A stretch of 64,000 nt of DNA from assembly GCF_010747415.1 (NCBI RefSeq), contig NZ_JAAGNZ010000001.1, forward strand, positions 3,938,760 to 4,002,759, given 5' to 3'. Origin of the DNA: Spirosoma agri. GTDB lineage: Bacteria; Bacteroidota; Bacteroidia; Cytophagales; Spirosomataceae. The position numbers and the translations under genes are program-made. The stretch's first letter is position 1. The number at the start of each line of letters is the position of its first letter. Below the pieces are notes generated by a model. It worked only from the letters and a program-made list of their open reading frames with translations. It was not told the origin of the DNA and searched no databases. Shown piece by piece: positions 1-9,339 of the stretch.

Positions 1-1
1 G

Positions 2-115
2 TTGCGCAGTGTAGCCCTTATGGCGCTGGGTTACCGGGACGAGGAAAAAGATTTTCTGTCAAAAGCACCCAAAGTACGCCGTTCCAGAAACGATTTTTTT
101 ACCGAGCTGGCGTAA
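2..115 (+). CDS. nitroreductase family protein, C-terminal end (partial)
   Basis: The window opens inside this gene. Reading from base 2 gives 37 residues ending at TAA (113-115). The stretch MALGYRDEEKDFL followed by basic residues and a phenylalanine-rich tail resembles the C-terminus of FMN-dependent NAD(P)H oxidoreductases of the nitroreductase family. These reduce nitro or quinone compounds in the cytoplasm. The catalytic and FMN-binding parts lie outside the window, so substrate and start cannot be judged. The gene converges on the GH95 gene, with a long hairpin between them. Confidence 0.6.
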   Translation: MRSVALMALGYRDEEKDFLSKAPKVRRSRNDFFTELA

Positions 116-169
116 CTTATCTCACCATCGGGGTGGGCGTTGCTCTTTCTACTACCTCAAGGATGCTCG

Positions 170-226
170 CTAAACGGTAGTTGATACGCCGTATCTTGAA
201 GATACGGCGTATCAACTACCGTTTAG
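170..226. terminator. very long perfect hairpin between convergent genes
   Basis: Bases 170-195 and 201-226 are perfect reverse complements (26 bp) around the loop TTGAA. The right arm ends two bases before the stop codon of the minus-strand GH95 gene, and the upstream plus gene ends at 115. It could terminate both transcripts, although no long T-tract follows. The inner core (ATACGCCGTATC / GATACGGCGTAT) recurs in the hairpin at 9276-9338, while the outer arms differ. It may therefore be a dispersed repeat rather than a simple terminator. Confidence 0.75.
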
Positions 227-228
227 TT

Positions 229-2697
229 TTACTTCATCGTAAGCGTGTAACTTTTACCGGGTTGGGTTGCAAAATCATAGACGGGACCCATAAACGGCTT
301 CCGCATGATAAGCTGAGCTTGGGGCGACACAATCGGATCTTTGATAGTCAGTGTCTGAAAGAACGGGTTCGAATTTGCGGCCCCATTGAGTATTGTCGCA
401 AATCCGGTCGTCCGTAACTCGTTCGGAACGCGAATCCGGCAGTTGCCCCCCAACGTAGACTTAATCGTCACTTTCGCTACTTTTCCATCTTTCCATTCCA
501 GCGATACGATCTCAAAACCACCGCGCGCCCGAAGGCCGCTGATGCTCCCGTTCTTCCAGCGATCGGGCAAGGCCGGCAGCAGGTGAATGGCTTCGTCGTG
601 GCTTTGCATCAGCATTTCGGCAATACCCGCCGTGCAGCCAAAATTACCATCGATCTGAAAAGGCGGATGCGCATCGAATAAATTGGTATATGTCCCTCCG
701 CCCTGTTGGGTGCCTACCGGCGACAACTGGTTCGTGATCAGCTTGTAAGCCCGATTTCCATCCAGCAGTCGCGCCCACCAGTTGACCTTCCAGCCCATCG
801 ACCAGCCCGTCGAAACGTCGCCCCGCTGCTCCAGGGTATTGCGCGCGGCTGTGAACAGTTGCGGAGTCCGATAAGCGGACAATTGAGCCGATGGGTACAA
901 GCCGTAGAGGTGCGAAATGTGCCGGTGTTTGTCGTCGGGACTGTCCAGGTCGTCGATCCATTCCTGCAACTGGCCGTGCTTACCAACCTGCATCGGAGGC
1001 AGCTGCGCCAGCTTACTCTGCACCAGTTTAACAAAATCAGCATCGGTATTCAGCAATTTAGCAGCCCGGATAACGCTGGTGAAACAATCGAACACGATCT
1101 GATTGTCCATGGTCACGCCCGCGTCGATCGAGGTATTCGGACGGGTAGACGGCGCATTTTCGGGCGACATACCGGGGCAGACCACCAGATAATGATGATT
1201 GGGGTCTTCGACCAGATAGTCCACGAAAAATTCAGCCGCCCCTTTCATGGCCGGATACACCGATTTGAGGTAATTTTTATCGCCTGAGTAAAGGTATTTC
1301 TCCCACAGATGCTGGCTCAGCCACCCCCCGCCCATCGGCCACATCGAGTAATAAATCGCGTCGACGGGTCCCGTGATTCGCCAGAGATCGGTATTGTGAT
1401 GCGCGACCCAGCCTTTGGCTCCATACATGACACGCGCTGTCTCGCGACCTGTCTGCGCTAGCTCGTTTATCATCTGCACCAATGGCTCATGCATCTCGGT
1501 CAGGTTGGTAACCTCAGCTGGCCAGTAGTTCATCTCAGTGTTGATATTGATCGTGTATTTGCTATCCCAGGGCGGGTCCATCCGATCGTTCCAAAGGCCC
1601 TGCAACGTTCCCGGCTGCCCCAGAACGCCGTTTCGACCCGGTTGCGATGCCGAAATCAGCAGATACCGCCCAAACTGAAAATACAACGACACCAGCTGCG
1701 GGTCATCTCCCGATGCAAACTGTTGAATGCGTTCATCGGTTGGCAGTTCGGCGGCTTTGGTCGAACCCAGATTCAATTTAACGCGCTTGAAGTAACGTTG
1801 ATAAGCGGCAACATGATCGGTCAGAATCGTCGAAAAGGGTCGTTTCGTAGCCCGGCTCAGGTAATTATCGGTTAATACCTGTGGGTTGGCGGTGAGGGTT
1901 TTGTAATCGACAACATTGGTCGCCATCGAGACATAAAGCGTAGCCGCATTCGCTTCACTTACCAATACTGACGTATCGGTTTTGGTCGTCTTTCCTCCCT
2001 CCGCGATAACCCGCACGTGAGCATTGAAGCGTACCTGCCCTTTCACCCCTTCGTGATCGCTCGTCGTACCGGTTAACACTAGTTTGTCGTCGCCTTCAAC
2101 GGTTCGCTGGCTTCGTTGCAGACTCGTGAGGAACCCCGAAAACGATACCTTTCCGGGCTTGCTGGCCGTCAGCCGCACAACGATCACCTGATCAGGTACG
2201 GACGCAATCACCTGCCGCGTGTAGCGCACACCATCGACCGTATACTGCGTTGTGGCGATCGCTTTCTCGATGTCCAGATCGCGGTAATACGCCGTGTAGG
2301 TCTGGTGATTCGGGAAATCCAGCAGCAGGTTGCCGACGGGCTGGTATTTCATCCCGTTGTTGGTCTTCGATTGAATGTTCGCTTCGGCCAGTTTTTGCGC
2401 TTCAGCCTGTTTACCCTCGAAAATAAGCTTCCGAATCGCTGGTAAAGCGGCCAGCGCATCTGGGTTATCATTTCGGTTCGGTCCACCCGACCAGACCGTT
2501 GCTTCGTTCAGTTTGATAATTTCCTGACCGGGATTGCCGTAGACCATTGCCCCCAGTCGGCCATTACCAACCGGCAGGGCATTTGTCCAGACCGTCCCAG
2601 CGGGTTGTTTGTACCAAAGTTTTAGGGGCGTCGGTTGTTGAGCGAACACCGAACAGGAAAGGTAAAGAAAGCAAAACAGGAGTCGAAAATTGGTCAT
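229..2697 (-). CDS. GH95 family alpha-L-fucosidase, secreted
   Basis: Predicted inverting 1,2-alpha-L-fucosidase (or related alpha-L-galactosidase) that removes terminal fucose from glycans in the periplasm or at the cell surface. The 822-residue protein has an N-terminal signal peptide ending near AQQP, then an N-terminal beta domain and an (alpha/alpha)6 barrel. Family hallmarks are visible: [20 protein letters not shown] near the start, [12 protein letters not shown] (catalytic asparagines), [11 protein letters not shown], and [15 protein letters not shown] (catalytic base aspartate). The length is normal for GH95. The ATG at 2695-2697 directly precedes the signal peptide. It is transcribed divergently from the DUF1593 gene across a repeat-rich spacer. 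The exact linkage and substrate cannot be read from sequence. Confidence 0.93.
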   Translation of the reverse strand: MTNFRLLFCFLYLSCSVFAQQPTPLKLWYKQPAGTVWTNALPVGNGRLGAMVYGNPGQEIIKLNEATVWSGGPNRNDNPDALAALPAIRKLIFEGKQAEAQKLAEANIQSKTNNGMKYQPVGNLLLDFPNHQTYTAYYRDLDIEKAIATTQYTVDGVRYTRQVIASVPDQVIVVRLTASKPGKVSFSGFLTSLQRSQRTVEGDDKLVLTGTTSDHEGVKGQVRFNAHVRVIAEGGKTTKTDTSVLVSEANAATLYVSMATNVVDYKTLTANPQVLTDNYLSRATKRPFSTILTDHVAAYQRYFKRVKLNLGSTKAAELPTDERIQQFASGDDPQLVSLYFQFGRYLLISASQPGRNGVLGQPGTLQGLWNDRMDPPWDSKYTININTEMNYWPAEVTNLTEMHEPLVQMINELAQTGRETARVMYGAKGWVAHHNTDLWRITGPVDAIYYSMWPMGGGWLSQHLWEKYLYSGDKNYLKSVYPAMKGAAEFFVDYLVEDPNHHYLVVCPGMSPENAPSTRPNTSIDAGVTMDNQIVFDCFTSVIRAAKLLNTDADFVKLVQSKLAQLPPMQVGKHGQLQEWIDDLDSPDDKHRHISHLYGLYPSAQLSAYRTPQLFTAARNTLEQRGDVSTGWSMGWKVNWWARLLDGNRAYKLITNQLSPVGTQQGGGTYTNLFDAHPPFQIDGNFGCTAGIAEMLMQSHDEAIHLLPALPDRWKNGSISGLRARGGFEIVSLEWKDGKVAKVTIKSTLGGNCRIRVPNELRTTGFATILNGAANSNPFFQTLTIKDPIVSPQAQLIMRKPFMGPVYDFATQPGKSYTLTMK

Positions 2698-2797
2698 AAT
2701 ACGTAGTCAAAAAATGGACTGGCTACATTGATGAGCACAGAACCCGCTATTCTTACTCTTTCCCGCCCGATTTTATTCGTCGGTGTTTGTTGATTGT

Positions 2798-2977
2798 GTA
2801 GAGACGCAATCCCTTGCGTCTCATCCGCGTCAGCAATACCATCCGCGTCAGCAACACCATCCGCGTCAGCAACACCATCCGCGTCAGCAACACCATCCGC
2901 GTCAGCAACACCATCCGGACAGAAGACCGCACCGGCGGTGATGCGGCATTCCGACCGGCAAGGGATTGCGTCTCTAC
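2798..2977. repeat. inverted-repeat-bounded element with internal tandem repeats
   Basis: The 337-base divergent spacer (2698-3034) is dominated by this element. GTAGAGACGCAATCCCTTGC (2798-2817) is repeated as its exact reverse complement at 2958-2977. Between them lie five tandem copies of an 18-base unit, CATCCGCGTCAGCAACAC (2822-2911; the first copy has one change), plus a 6-base partial copy to 2917, then about 40 bases of non-repeated sequence. It has no plausible coding content: the reading frames are only translations of the repeat. The structure resembles a small non-autonomous palindromic repeat unit. No target-site duplication was identified. Confidence 0.8.
2822..2917. repeat. 18-bp tandem repeat, 5.3 copies
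   Basis: The unit is CATCCGCGTCAGCAACAC. Copies start at 2822, 2840, 2858, 2876 and 2894, and the array ends with CATCCG at 2912-2917. Copies 2-5 are identical; copy 1 has AATAC instead of AACAC at its end. Near-identity implies recent expansion or slippage, so copy number may vary between strains. Confidence 0.92.
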
Positions 2978-3034
2978 CGGGCTTTGGCTACTTTTAAACC
3001 TGCTAAACGAACCCTTATCTAAGCCACATAACAA

Positions 3035-4549
3035 ATGCGTTCAAAAGGCTTGCTTCCGCTTCTGTGCCTTAGCCTCCTATGGCTGACGGGAGCGTCAGCC
3101 ACCGCTCAGACAACAGCCGCCAAACCCCGTACCATCATCACCACCGATGGTGAAGTAGACGATGTCGATACCTTCATCCGGATGTTGCTGTACAGCAATG
3201 AGTTCGACATTGTGGGGCTGGTTTACAGCAGTTCGCAGTGGCACTACAAAGGTGACGGCAAAGGAACAAAATTCACGTCAGAGGTGCCGAATACGGCCAA
3301 ACGCTACGGCGAGCGAACCGAGCTGCGCTGGCCCGGCACAACCTGGATGGAAGCGTACATCGATAAATACGCGATGGTGTATCCCAATCTGATCAAGCAC
3401 GCGAAAGGCTATCCGACTCCTCAACATCTTCGGAGCCTCGTTCAGATTGGCAATATCGACTTTGAAGGGGAGATGGACCAGGACACCAAAGGCTCGGACC
3501 TTATCAAGCAAATTCTGCTGGACGAGAACAAAAGCCCGGTTTACCTGCAAATCTGGGGCGGAACAAACACGGTTGCCCGCGCACTGAAATCGATTGAAGA
3601 TCAGTACAAACATACACCGACCTGGTCAGCGATCGCCAAGAAAGTATCCGATAAAGCCATCATCTACGCCGTACTCGATCAGGACGCTACGTACCAGAAA
3701 TACGTTGCCCCGCACTGGCCGCACATCAAGGTGCTTTATAACTCGGATCAGTTCTGGAGTTTCGCCTATTTATGGCCCAAGGTCGTTCCTGCCGAACTAC
3801 AGCCGTATCTGGGCGGAAAATGGTTCGCTGAGCACATCAAATCCGGACATGGACCACTGCTGAGTTCGTATTATCTCTGGGGCGATGGCCAGAAACTCCC
3901 CGGCGATCCCGAACACACCCACGGCGATATGGCCGAAGCTAAAAAATACGATCGCAATCAATATGATTTCATTTCGGAAGGCGATTCCCCCGCCTATTTC
4001 TACCTGATCGATGTAGGACTACGGAGCATGGAGGACATTTCGTACGGTGGCTGGGGTGGTCGTATGGTGCAGTCAAAAACAAATCCCTACCGCTGGGAAG
4101 ATGGCCAACAGGTGACTGATTACGATCCGTACACGAAGAAGAACGAAACAGCTTATCCGCAAACCCGCTGGATTCCGGCCCTGCAAAACGATTTTGCCGC
4201 CCGCGCCGACTGGTGCGTAAAACCATTTAGCGAAGCCAATCACCCGCCGGTCGTGACGCTCAACCACGCCCGCAATGTGTCAGTAAAACCAGGTCAGCGC
4301 ATCTCGCTCAATGGCGCAGCCTCCGATCCGGATCAGGACAAGCTCAACTACCGCTGGTGGCAGTACAAAGAGGCTGGCACGTATGCGGGGCAGGTAGCTA
4401 TCGACCATTCCGATCAGCCTAAGGCATCCGTCACAATACCAACGGACGCATCCAAAGGCACCACCATTCATTTGATTCTGGAAGTTAGCGACGCCAAAAC
4501 ACCCAGCCTGACCCGTTACCAACGCGTTATTGCTACAGTTGCCGACTGA
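3035..4549 (+). CDS. DUF1593 / nucleoside-hydrolase-like secreted glycan protein
   Basis: The 504-residue protein has a signal peptide (MRSKGLLPLLCLSLLWLTG, cleavage near SATAQ). It is followed by a nucleoside-hydrolase-like domain: RTIITTDGEVDDVDTFIRML resembles the aspartate-rich Ca-binding start of that fold, and IWGGTNTVARAL and FISEGDSPAYFYL are family features. The last ~100 residues form an Ig/cadherin-like beta domain (NHPPVVTLNHA, ISLNGAASDPDQDKLNYRWW). This matches DUF1593 with its C-terminal domain, as in the cellulose-associated Saccharophagus protein Sde182. Such proteins sit in polysaccharide loci, but the reaction is not settled. The ATG at 3035 begins the signal peptide. The LacI gene follows 47 bases downstream and may be co-transcribed. 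Confidence 0.85.
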   Translation: MRSKGLLPLLCLSLLWLTGASATAQTTAAKPRTIITTDGEVDDVDTFIRMLLYSNEFDIVGLVYSSSQWHYKGDGKGTKFTSEVPNTAKRYGERTELRWPGTTWMEAYIDKYAMVYPNLIKHAKGYPTPQHLRSLVQIGNIDFEGEMDQDTKGSDLIKQILLDENKSPVYLQIWGGTNTVARALKSIEDQYKHTPTWSAIAKKVSDKAIIYAVLDQDATYQKYVAPHWPHIKVLYNSDQFWSFAYLWPKVVPAELQPYLGGKWFAEHIKSGHGPLLSSYYLWGDGQKLPGDPEHTHGDMAEAKKYDRNQYDFISEGDSPAYFYLIDVGLRSMEDISYGGWGGRMVQSKTNPYRWEDGQQVTDYDPYTKKNETAYPQTRWIPALQNDFAARADWCVKPFSEANHPPVVTLNHARNVSVKPGQRISLNGAASDPDQDKLNYRWWQYKEAGTYAGQVAIDHSDQPKASVTIPTDASKGTTIHLILEVSDAKTPSLTRYQRVIATVAD

Positions 4550-4596
4550 CTTACGTTTCTGGTACTTTCCGTCAACAATTAGATTCTTTCCCCGTT

Positions 4597-5631
4597 GTGA
4601 AAAATACGCCCGTTACGATCAAAGACATTGCCCGGTCGCTGAACATTTCCATATCTACCGTTTCGCGCGCGCTACGGGGAATGCCCGAAATTCATCCCGA
4701 TACGCGACAGGCGGTAACGAAACTGGCCGAAGAACTGGATTACCAGCCCAATCAGTTAGCCAAAAATCTGGCCAAGAGCCGAACTCGAACCATTGGGGTC
4801 ATTGTGCCTAACCTGAGTTACTATTTTTTCTCGGCGATGCTCAACAGCATTGAAGAGTCCGCGCTTCAGGCTGGCTACAGTGTGCTCGTTTGTCAGACGA
4901 ACGAATCCTATTTACGGGAAATCACCAACATTCAGAACCTGATGCGGAGCCAGGTCGAAGGCTTCATCATATCACTCTCGCGCGATACGGACAACTACGA
5001 GCACGTTGAGCGGCTGGCCCGTAAAAACATACCACTGGTTCTGATCGACCGGTATGCCGAAACCATCGACGCATCCAAAGTGATCGTTGACAACAAATTA
5101 GCCGCGTTCAAGGCCACGGAACATCTGATCGAGAACGGCTGTCGACGCATTGGTTTTCTGGCCGGTCCTACTCAACTGTTGCTCAGCAACCAACGGGTGG
5201 CTGGCTACCGCGAAGCCTTGGCTAACCACGGTCTGGGCGTCGGCGATCAGTACGTGGTTCACTGCGACTACACGCAGGAAAATACTATCATGCAAACGCT
5301 GACACTGATGAGTTTGCCACAGCCGCCCGATGGTGTGGTTATGATCAGCGACCGGGTGGCTTACCCGGCCATGTACGCGATGAGCCAGAAAGGGCTTCGT
5401 ATTCCGCAGGACGTAGCGGTTGTTAGTTTCAACAATGAGCCGGTTTCTGCGTTTTTCTCGCCAGCCCTCAGCAGCGTCAGTCAGCCGATCCAGGAGATGG
5501 GCACCGAAGCGGTCCGCCTGTTACTCAAGCAGTTGGATTCGACCAGCGATACGCCCGTACCCAAGGAAACGAAAATTATGGACACACAACTCATCGTGCG
5601 GGCATCGTCGTTTCGATCACCGGCTCATTAG
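4597..5631 (+). CDS. LacI family transcriptional regulator
   Basis: The 344-residue regulator starts with GTG at 4597. The HTH begins immediately (VTIKDIARSLNISISTVSRALRGMPEIHPDTR, residues about 5-37), followed by the hinge helix (YQPNQLAKNLAKSRTRTIGV) and a periplasmic-binding-like effector domain to the C-terminus. It presumably binds DNA as a dimer and responds to a sugar or sugar phosphate. Its position 47 bases behind the DUF1593 gene suggests it controls that gene or the GH95 gene. No clear LacI palindrome was found in the 2698-3034 spacer. The GTG is chosen because the HTH would be truncated from any later start. Confidence 0.93.
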   Translation: MKNTPVTIKDIARSLNISISTVSRALRGMPEIHPDTRQAVTKLAEELDYQPNQLAKNLAKSRTRTIGVIVPNLSYYFFSAMLNSIEESALQAGYSVLVCQTNESYLREITNIQNLMRSQVEGFIISLSRDTDNYEHVERLARKNIPLVLIDRYAETIDASKVIVDNKLAAFKATEHLIENGCRRIGFLAGPTQLLLSNQRVAGYREALANHGLGVGDQYVVHCDYTQENTIMQTLTLMSLPQPPDGVVMISDRVAYPAMYAMSQKGLRIPQDVAVVSFNNEPVSAFFSPALSSVSQPIQEMGTEAVRLLLKQLDSTSDTPVPKETKIMDTQLIVRASSFRSPAH

Positions 5632-5651
5632 GGCCGGATACGAATCGAACG

Positions 5652-5659
5652 TACTTTTG
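5652..5659 (+). promoter_or_regulatory. candidate -7 promoter element (TACTTTTG)
   Basis: TACTTTTG fits the Bacteroidota -7 consensus TAnnTTTG and lies 25 bases before the ATG of the TRIC-family gene. No clear TTTG box is seen 19-24 bases upstream, so only half the promoter is supported. Confidence 0.4.
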
Positions 5660-5684
5660 GCGCTTATAGCGACCTGTTTTAGAA

Positions 5685-6299
5685 ATGAGCATTTGGTATC
5701 TAACTGATTTAGTGGGGACAAGCGTATTTGCCATATCCGGTGCATTGTCGGCCTTGAGCAAAAAGATGTACCACGATCTGTTCAGCATCTTTTTCATTAG
5801 CTTTCTAACGGCCATCGGTGGCGGCACGGTACGCGACGTTATTATGGGCGCACACCCCATCGCCTGGATACGTGACCCCAACTACCTGATTGTCATTATC
5901 GGCAGCGTCGGTGTTGCCGTGCTATGCCGGCGGTGGCTGCAAGGTGTCTTACGTCGGCCGTTGCTCGTTTTTGATACGGTAGGCATTGGTATTTACACCA
6001 TTTTAGGGATGCAGAAAGCGCTTAGTTTTGGTGTCAATACGTGGGCGTCCATGTTGCTTGGCGTCATTTCAGCCTTGTTCGGGGGCGTCATCCGCGACAC
6101 ACTCGTCAACGATCTACCACTCATCTTCGACCGGCAACTTTACGCGACACCCTGCCTAGCGGGAGCCGTACTTTATCAGATTGGCCTGATACTGGCCCTT
6201 GATCCGAACCTGAACTTCATCCTATCGGCGAGTGCCATCACCCTGATTCGGCTGGTTGCTATTCGCAGGGGCTGGTCACTACCCCGCATCAATAGCTGA
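5685..6299 (+). CDS. TRIC-type cation channel family membrane protein (YicG-like)
   Basis: The 204-residue, very hydrophobic protein has about seven membrane segments. It has the two-repeat architecture of the UPF0126/TRIC family: GTSVFAISGALSA at the start, then the two glycine-rich re-entrant motifs GGGTVRDVIMG (about residue 46) and GGVIRDTLVND (about residue 133). Bacterial members form trimeric cation channels. YicG-like proteins have also been linked to glycine handling, which is worth noting because glycine metabolism genes follow at 7.0-9.2 kb. The ATG at 5685 starts in the first membrane segment. It converges on the Lrp gene with only a 20-base gap. Confidence 0.88.
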   Translation: MSIWYLTDLVGTSVFAISGALSALSKKMYHDLFSIFFISFLTAIGGGTVRDVIMGAHPIAWIRDPNYLIVIIGSVGVAVLCRRWLQGVLRRPLLVFDTVGIGIYTILGMQKALSFGVNTWASMLLGVISALFGGVIRDTLVNDLPLIFDRQLYATPCLAGAVLYQIGLILALDPNLNFILSASAITLIRLVAIRRGWSLPRINS

Positions 6300-6319
6300 T
6301 CAGGCGACCACCCAGCAGC

Positions 6320-6784
6320 TCAGGGAATGTAATGGCCCAGGTTGTGCTTGATTTCCTTCAGCACAAACGTACTGTTGAGAACGCCGATATTCTCGATCTG
6401 GGAAAGTTTGTACTTGACAAAATCGTGGTATTGGTCAAGACTGCCAACGTGTATCTTAAGCAAAAAATCTACCTGACCGGCCATGTGGTAGCATTCCTGC
6501 ACTTCTTCCAGTTTCTGAACTTCCTCCTCGAACTTGTCAATGAACGCTTTATCGTGATAGCGCATTGACACCTGACAGAACGTGGTAATGGGTTGGCCGA
6601 GCAGACTTTTATCCAGTACGGCGATGTATTGTTTGATAAATCCGGTTCCTTCCAGCCGTTTAATGCGCTCGTAAACCGGCGAGAGGGTCAGGCCAAGTTG
6701 GGCCGCAAGTTCCTTCGTTGTCAGCTTCGCATCCTTCTGCAACAACCGCAATAATTTCTTGTCGATATCATCCAGTGCTTCCAT
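6320..6784 (-). CDS. Lrp/AsnC family transcriptional regulator
   Basis: The 154-residue protein is of standard Lrp length. An N-terminal winged HTH (LDDIDKKLLRLLQKDAKLTTKELAAQLGL, residues 4-60) is followed by the RAM ligand-binding domain (VQECYHMAGQVDFLLKIHV). Family members sense amino acids and oligomerise on AT-rich DNA. It is divergent from the threonine dehydrogenase/kbl operon, and the 224-base spacer between them is AT-rich. It is therefore probably the local regulator of threonine/glycine catabolism, possibly with autoregulation. That role is inferred from position. Confidence 0.93.
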   Translation of the reverse strand: MEALDDIDKKLLRLLQKDAKLTTKELAAQLGLTLSPVYERIKRLEGTGFIKQYIAVLDKSLLGQPITTFCQVSMRYHDKAFIDKFEEEVQKLEEVQECYHMAGQVDFLLKIHVGSLDQYHDFVKYKLSQIENIGVLNSTFVLKEIKHNLGHYIP

Positions 6785-6910
6785 GCCGAAAAATTTTCTA
6801 TGAATCGGATTCTCCGTCCACTACCAATCGGTTTTTTATCTACTAATTAACTTTAAAACAACAATATTAACTGTTTACGGCGTTAATTATCCATTTATTA
6901 TCTACTATTC

Positions 6911-6918
6911 TACCTTTG
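6911..6918 (+). promoter_or_regulatory. candidate -7 promoter element of the threonine operon
   Basis: TACCTTTG matches TAnnTTTG exactly, inside AT-rich DNA 91 bases upstream of the dehydrogenase ATG. The -33 region is not clearly conserved. The whole 6785-7008 spacer is AT-rich with runs of TTAA/TTAT, consistent with Lrp binding. Confidence 0.5.
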
Positions 6919-7008
6919 TACCATAAATACGAAACCAGTTTCTACCCATTCGTAAAGCAGCTGGTTAAATAGTATTCCATTCGTTTTGACAGTTTCACCT
7001 GAGTACTT

Positions 7009-7971
7009 ATGAAACGCGAAACCATTTTAGTCATCGGCGCAAACGGGCAGATCGGCACGGCCCTGCTCCCTCAGTTACAGAACCGGTATGGTGTCAACAA
7101 CGTAGTGGCGGCAGACTTGCGAAAGCCACTAACCGATCAGGGCCTTTTCGAAGTATTGGACGCGACCAAACCGGATGCGCTAACCGACGTTATCCGTCGG
7201 CATCGGGTTACGCAGATCTACCATCTCGCAGCAATTCTGTCGGCAAAAGGCGAAAGTGACCCGCTCTGGGCGTGGAATTTGAACATGCAGACGGTACTCA
7301 ACGTATTGGAAGTGGCCCGGCTGCATAACATCAAAAAAATCTTTGTTCCCAGCTCCATTGCGGCCTTCGGCGAACACGCCCCCAAATACGATACCCCGCA
7401 AACGGCCTTTCTGGACCCGGCAACGGTCTACGGCATCAGCAAAGTAGCCGCCGAAAACTGGTCGCTCTATTACCACAAACGGTACGGGCTCGATGTCCGC
7501 TCACTCCGTTATCCGGGGGTGATCAGCTACCAATCCATGCCAGGTGGCGGCACGACAGACTACGCGGTCGCTATCTTTCACGAAGCAGTTCAGGGCCATT
7601 CGTTCGACTGTTTTCTGGCCGAAGACACGCTGCTGCCCATGATCTACATGGACGACGCCCTACGCGCAACGCTGGAACTCATGGAAGCGCCCGAATCGAA
7701 AATCAGCGTGCGGACATCCTACAATCTGGCGGGGATGAGCTTTACGCCTGCGGAACTGACGGCGTCTATTCAGGCTTATTTCCCGAATTTTGTAACACAC
7801 TACAAGCCGGACTTCCGGCAGGGCATTGCGGATTCGTGGCCTAAAACCATCGACGATTCCGTTGCCCGGACCGATTGGGGGTGGCAACCCGCCTTCGATC
7901 TGCCCCGAATGACCAAGGAAATGATTGCTAACCTGACTACGGTCTATCAACCGCTCGTCTCAGTCCGCTAA
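7009..7971 (+). CDS. SDR-type L-threonine 3-dehydrogenase
   Basis: The 320-residue NAD-dependent epimerase/dehydratase-fold protein is predicted to oxidise L-threonine to 2-amino-3-ketobutyrate. The Rossmann motif [16 protein letters not shown] (GxxGxxG) lies at residues 7-22. The catalytic YGISK (Tyr-xxx-Lys) is near residue 145, preceded by the serine region [20 protein letters not shown] near the C-terminus is typical of the short-chain threonine dehydrogenases known from Flavobacterium and metazoa. The function is strongly supported by kbl starting 5 bases after its stop, since kbl uses the product. Other SDR sugar epimerases are excluded mainly by this context. Confidence 0.88.
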   Translation: MKRETILVIGANGQIGTALLPQLQNRYGVNNVVAADLRKPLTDQGLFEVLDATKPDALTDVIRRHRVTQIYHLAAILSAKGESDPLWAWNLNMQTVLNVLEVARLHNIKKIFVPSSIAAFGEHAPKYDTPQTAFLDPATVYGISKVAAENWSLYYHKRYGLDVRSLRYPGVISYQSMPGGGTTDYAVAIFHEAVQGHSFDCFLAEDTLLPMIYMDDALRATLELMEAPESKISVRTSYNLAGMSFTPAELTASIQAYFPNFVTHYKPDFRQGIADSWPKTIDDSVARTDWGWQPAFDLPRMTKEMIANLTTVYQPLVSVR

Positions 7972-7976
7972 ATACT

Positions 7977-9182
7977 ATGTACGGAACGATCAAAGAACAA
8001 CTTCAGCAGGAGCTTACAGCCATTAAAGACGCTGGTCTGTATAAGACGGAGCGCATCATTGTGTCGCCCCAGTCGTCGGTCATTGCCATTCACGATGGCC
8101 GGGAAGTCTTGAATTTCTGCGCCAACAACTACCTGGGTTTATCCTCGCATCCCGATGTGATCGACGCGGCACACCAGACACTGGACAGTCACGGCTTCGG
8201 TATGTCGTCGGTGCGGTTTATCTGCGGAACGCAGGACATTCATAAAGAACTGGAACGTCGTACGGCGGAGTTCGTCGGGGCCGAAGATTGCATTCTCTAC
8301 GCAGCCGCTTTCGACGCCAATGGGGGCGTATTCGAACCGCTGCTGGGTGATGAAGACGCCATTATTTCGGACGAACTGAACCACGCATCCATCATTGACG
8401 GTATTCGACTGTGCAAAGCGAAACGGTTTCGCTATAAACACAACGACATGGCCGATCTGGAAGCCCAGTTACAGGCGGCCTCGTCAAGCCGCCGGACGCT
8501 GATTGTCACCGATGGCGTGTTCTCGATGGACGGGACGATTGCCCAATTGGACAAAATCTGTGATCTGGCCGATCAGTACGGTGCCATGGTGATGGTCGAC
8601 GAGTGCCACGCCAGCGGTTTCATGGGCAAGACAGGTCGGGGAACGCCAGAGTTCCGGAACGTGCTGGGTCGCATTGACATCATTACCGGCACTTACGGCA
8701 AAGCGCTTGGTGGTGCGTCGGGTGGGTTTACGGCGGCTCGGAAAGAGATTGTCGACTTGCTGCGCCAACGGTCACGCCCGTACCTGTTTTCCAATACGTT
8801 AGCCCCATCGATTGTGGGCGCGTCGCTCAAGGTGCTGGACATTTTGGAAGGTTCGACCGCCTTACGCGACAAGCTGGAATCGAATACTCGCTATTTCCGG
8901 GAAGCGATGACAGCCGCCGGATTCGATATTCTGCCTGGTGAGCACCCCATCGTGCCAATCATGCTCTACGATGCGCCGTTAGCGCAGGAATTTGCCGCCC
9001 GGCTCCTCCAGGAAGGCATCTACGTCATTGGGTTCTTCTACCCGGTAGTACCAACCGGGAAAGCCCGGATTCGGGTACAGATTTCGGCGGGTCACGAACC
9101 GGAGCATCTACAAAAAGCCGTAGCAGCGTTTACCAAAGTAGGGCAGGAACTGGGCGTTATCAGCGTCGGTCAACCAGCCTGA
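7977..9182 (+). CDS. kbl: glycine C-acetyltransferase (2-amino-3-ketobutyrate CoA ligase)
   Basis: This PLP enzyme of the alpha-oxoamine synthase family cleaves 2-amino-3-ketobutyrate with CoA to glycine and acetyl-CoA, completing threonine breakdown in the cytoplasm. It has 401 residues, close to the E. coli enzyme. Visible features are [14 protein letters not shown] near residue 47, [25 protein letters not shown], and the PLP lysine K242 in [28 protein letters not shown] is near the end. The gene is coupled to the dehydrogenase (5-base gap). The related KAS/BioF functions are less likely given this partner. Confidence 0.95.
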   Translation: MYGTIKEQLQQELTAIKDAGLYKTERIIVSPQSSVIAIHDGREVLNFCANNYLGLSSHPDVIDAAHQTLDSHGFGMSSVRFICGTQDIHKELERRTAEFVGAEDCILYAAAFDANGGVFEPLLGDEDAIISDELNHASIIDGIRLCKAKRFRYKHNDMADLEAQLQAASSSRRTLIVTDGVFSMDGTIAQLDKICDLADQYGAMVMVDECHASGFMGKTGRGTPEFRNVLGRIDIITGTYGKALGGASGGFTAARKEIVDLLRQRSRPYLFSNTLAPSIVGASLKVLDILEGSTALRDKLESNTRYFREAMTAAGFDILPGEHPIVPIMLYDAPLAQEFAARLLQEGIYVIGFFYPVVPTGKARIRVQISAGHEPEHLQKAVAAFTKVGQELGVISVGQPA

Positions 9183-9191
9183 ACGGAACGC

Positions 9192-9216
9192 GAACGGTCG
9201 GCTGCTGCAACCCGCG
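9192..9216. repeat. dispersed repeat, copy 1
   Basis: This 25-base stretch in the kbl 3' region begins GAACGGTCGGC and ends AACCCGCG. It matches 56369-56393 at 22 of 25 positions, with differences only at three pyrimidines. Both copies lie just downstream of genes in non-coding DNA. At this copy the sequence is not followed by a complementary arm. Confidence 0.6.
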
Positions 9217-9275
9217 TTACGTTAGAAAGTAGAAATGTGATCCGCCAACGGGCAATGTGGTCAGGTTTTCAGTGA

Positions 9276-9338
9276 GAATGGGAGACGAATACATACGCCG
9301 TATCTTGGAGATACGGCGTATGTATTCGTCTCCCATTC
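9276..9338. terminator. very long perfect hairpin, second copy of shared core
   Basis: Bases 9276-9304 and 9310-9338 pair perfectly (29 bp) around the loop TTGGA. The right arm ends one base before the stop codon of the minus-strand LacI gene, and kbl ends upstream on the other strand. This is the same arrangement as the hairpin at 170-226. Core and loop match that copy; the outer arms (here GGGAGACGAATAC) do not. Confidence 0.78.
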
Positions 9339-9339
9339 C

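Noticed and set aside
2753..3086. Overlapping reading frames on both strands across the tandem repeat near 2.8-3.0 kb
   Set aside because: They are translations of the 18-bp repeat (for example IRVSNT or MVLLTR units), lie in a divergent promoter region, and have no features of a folded protein.
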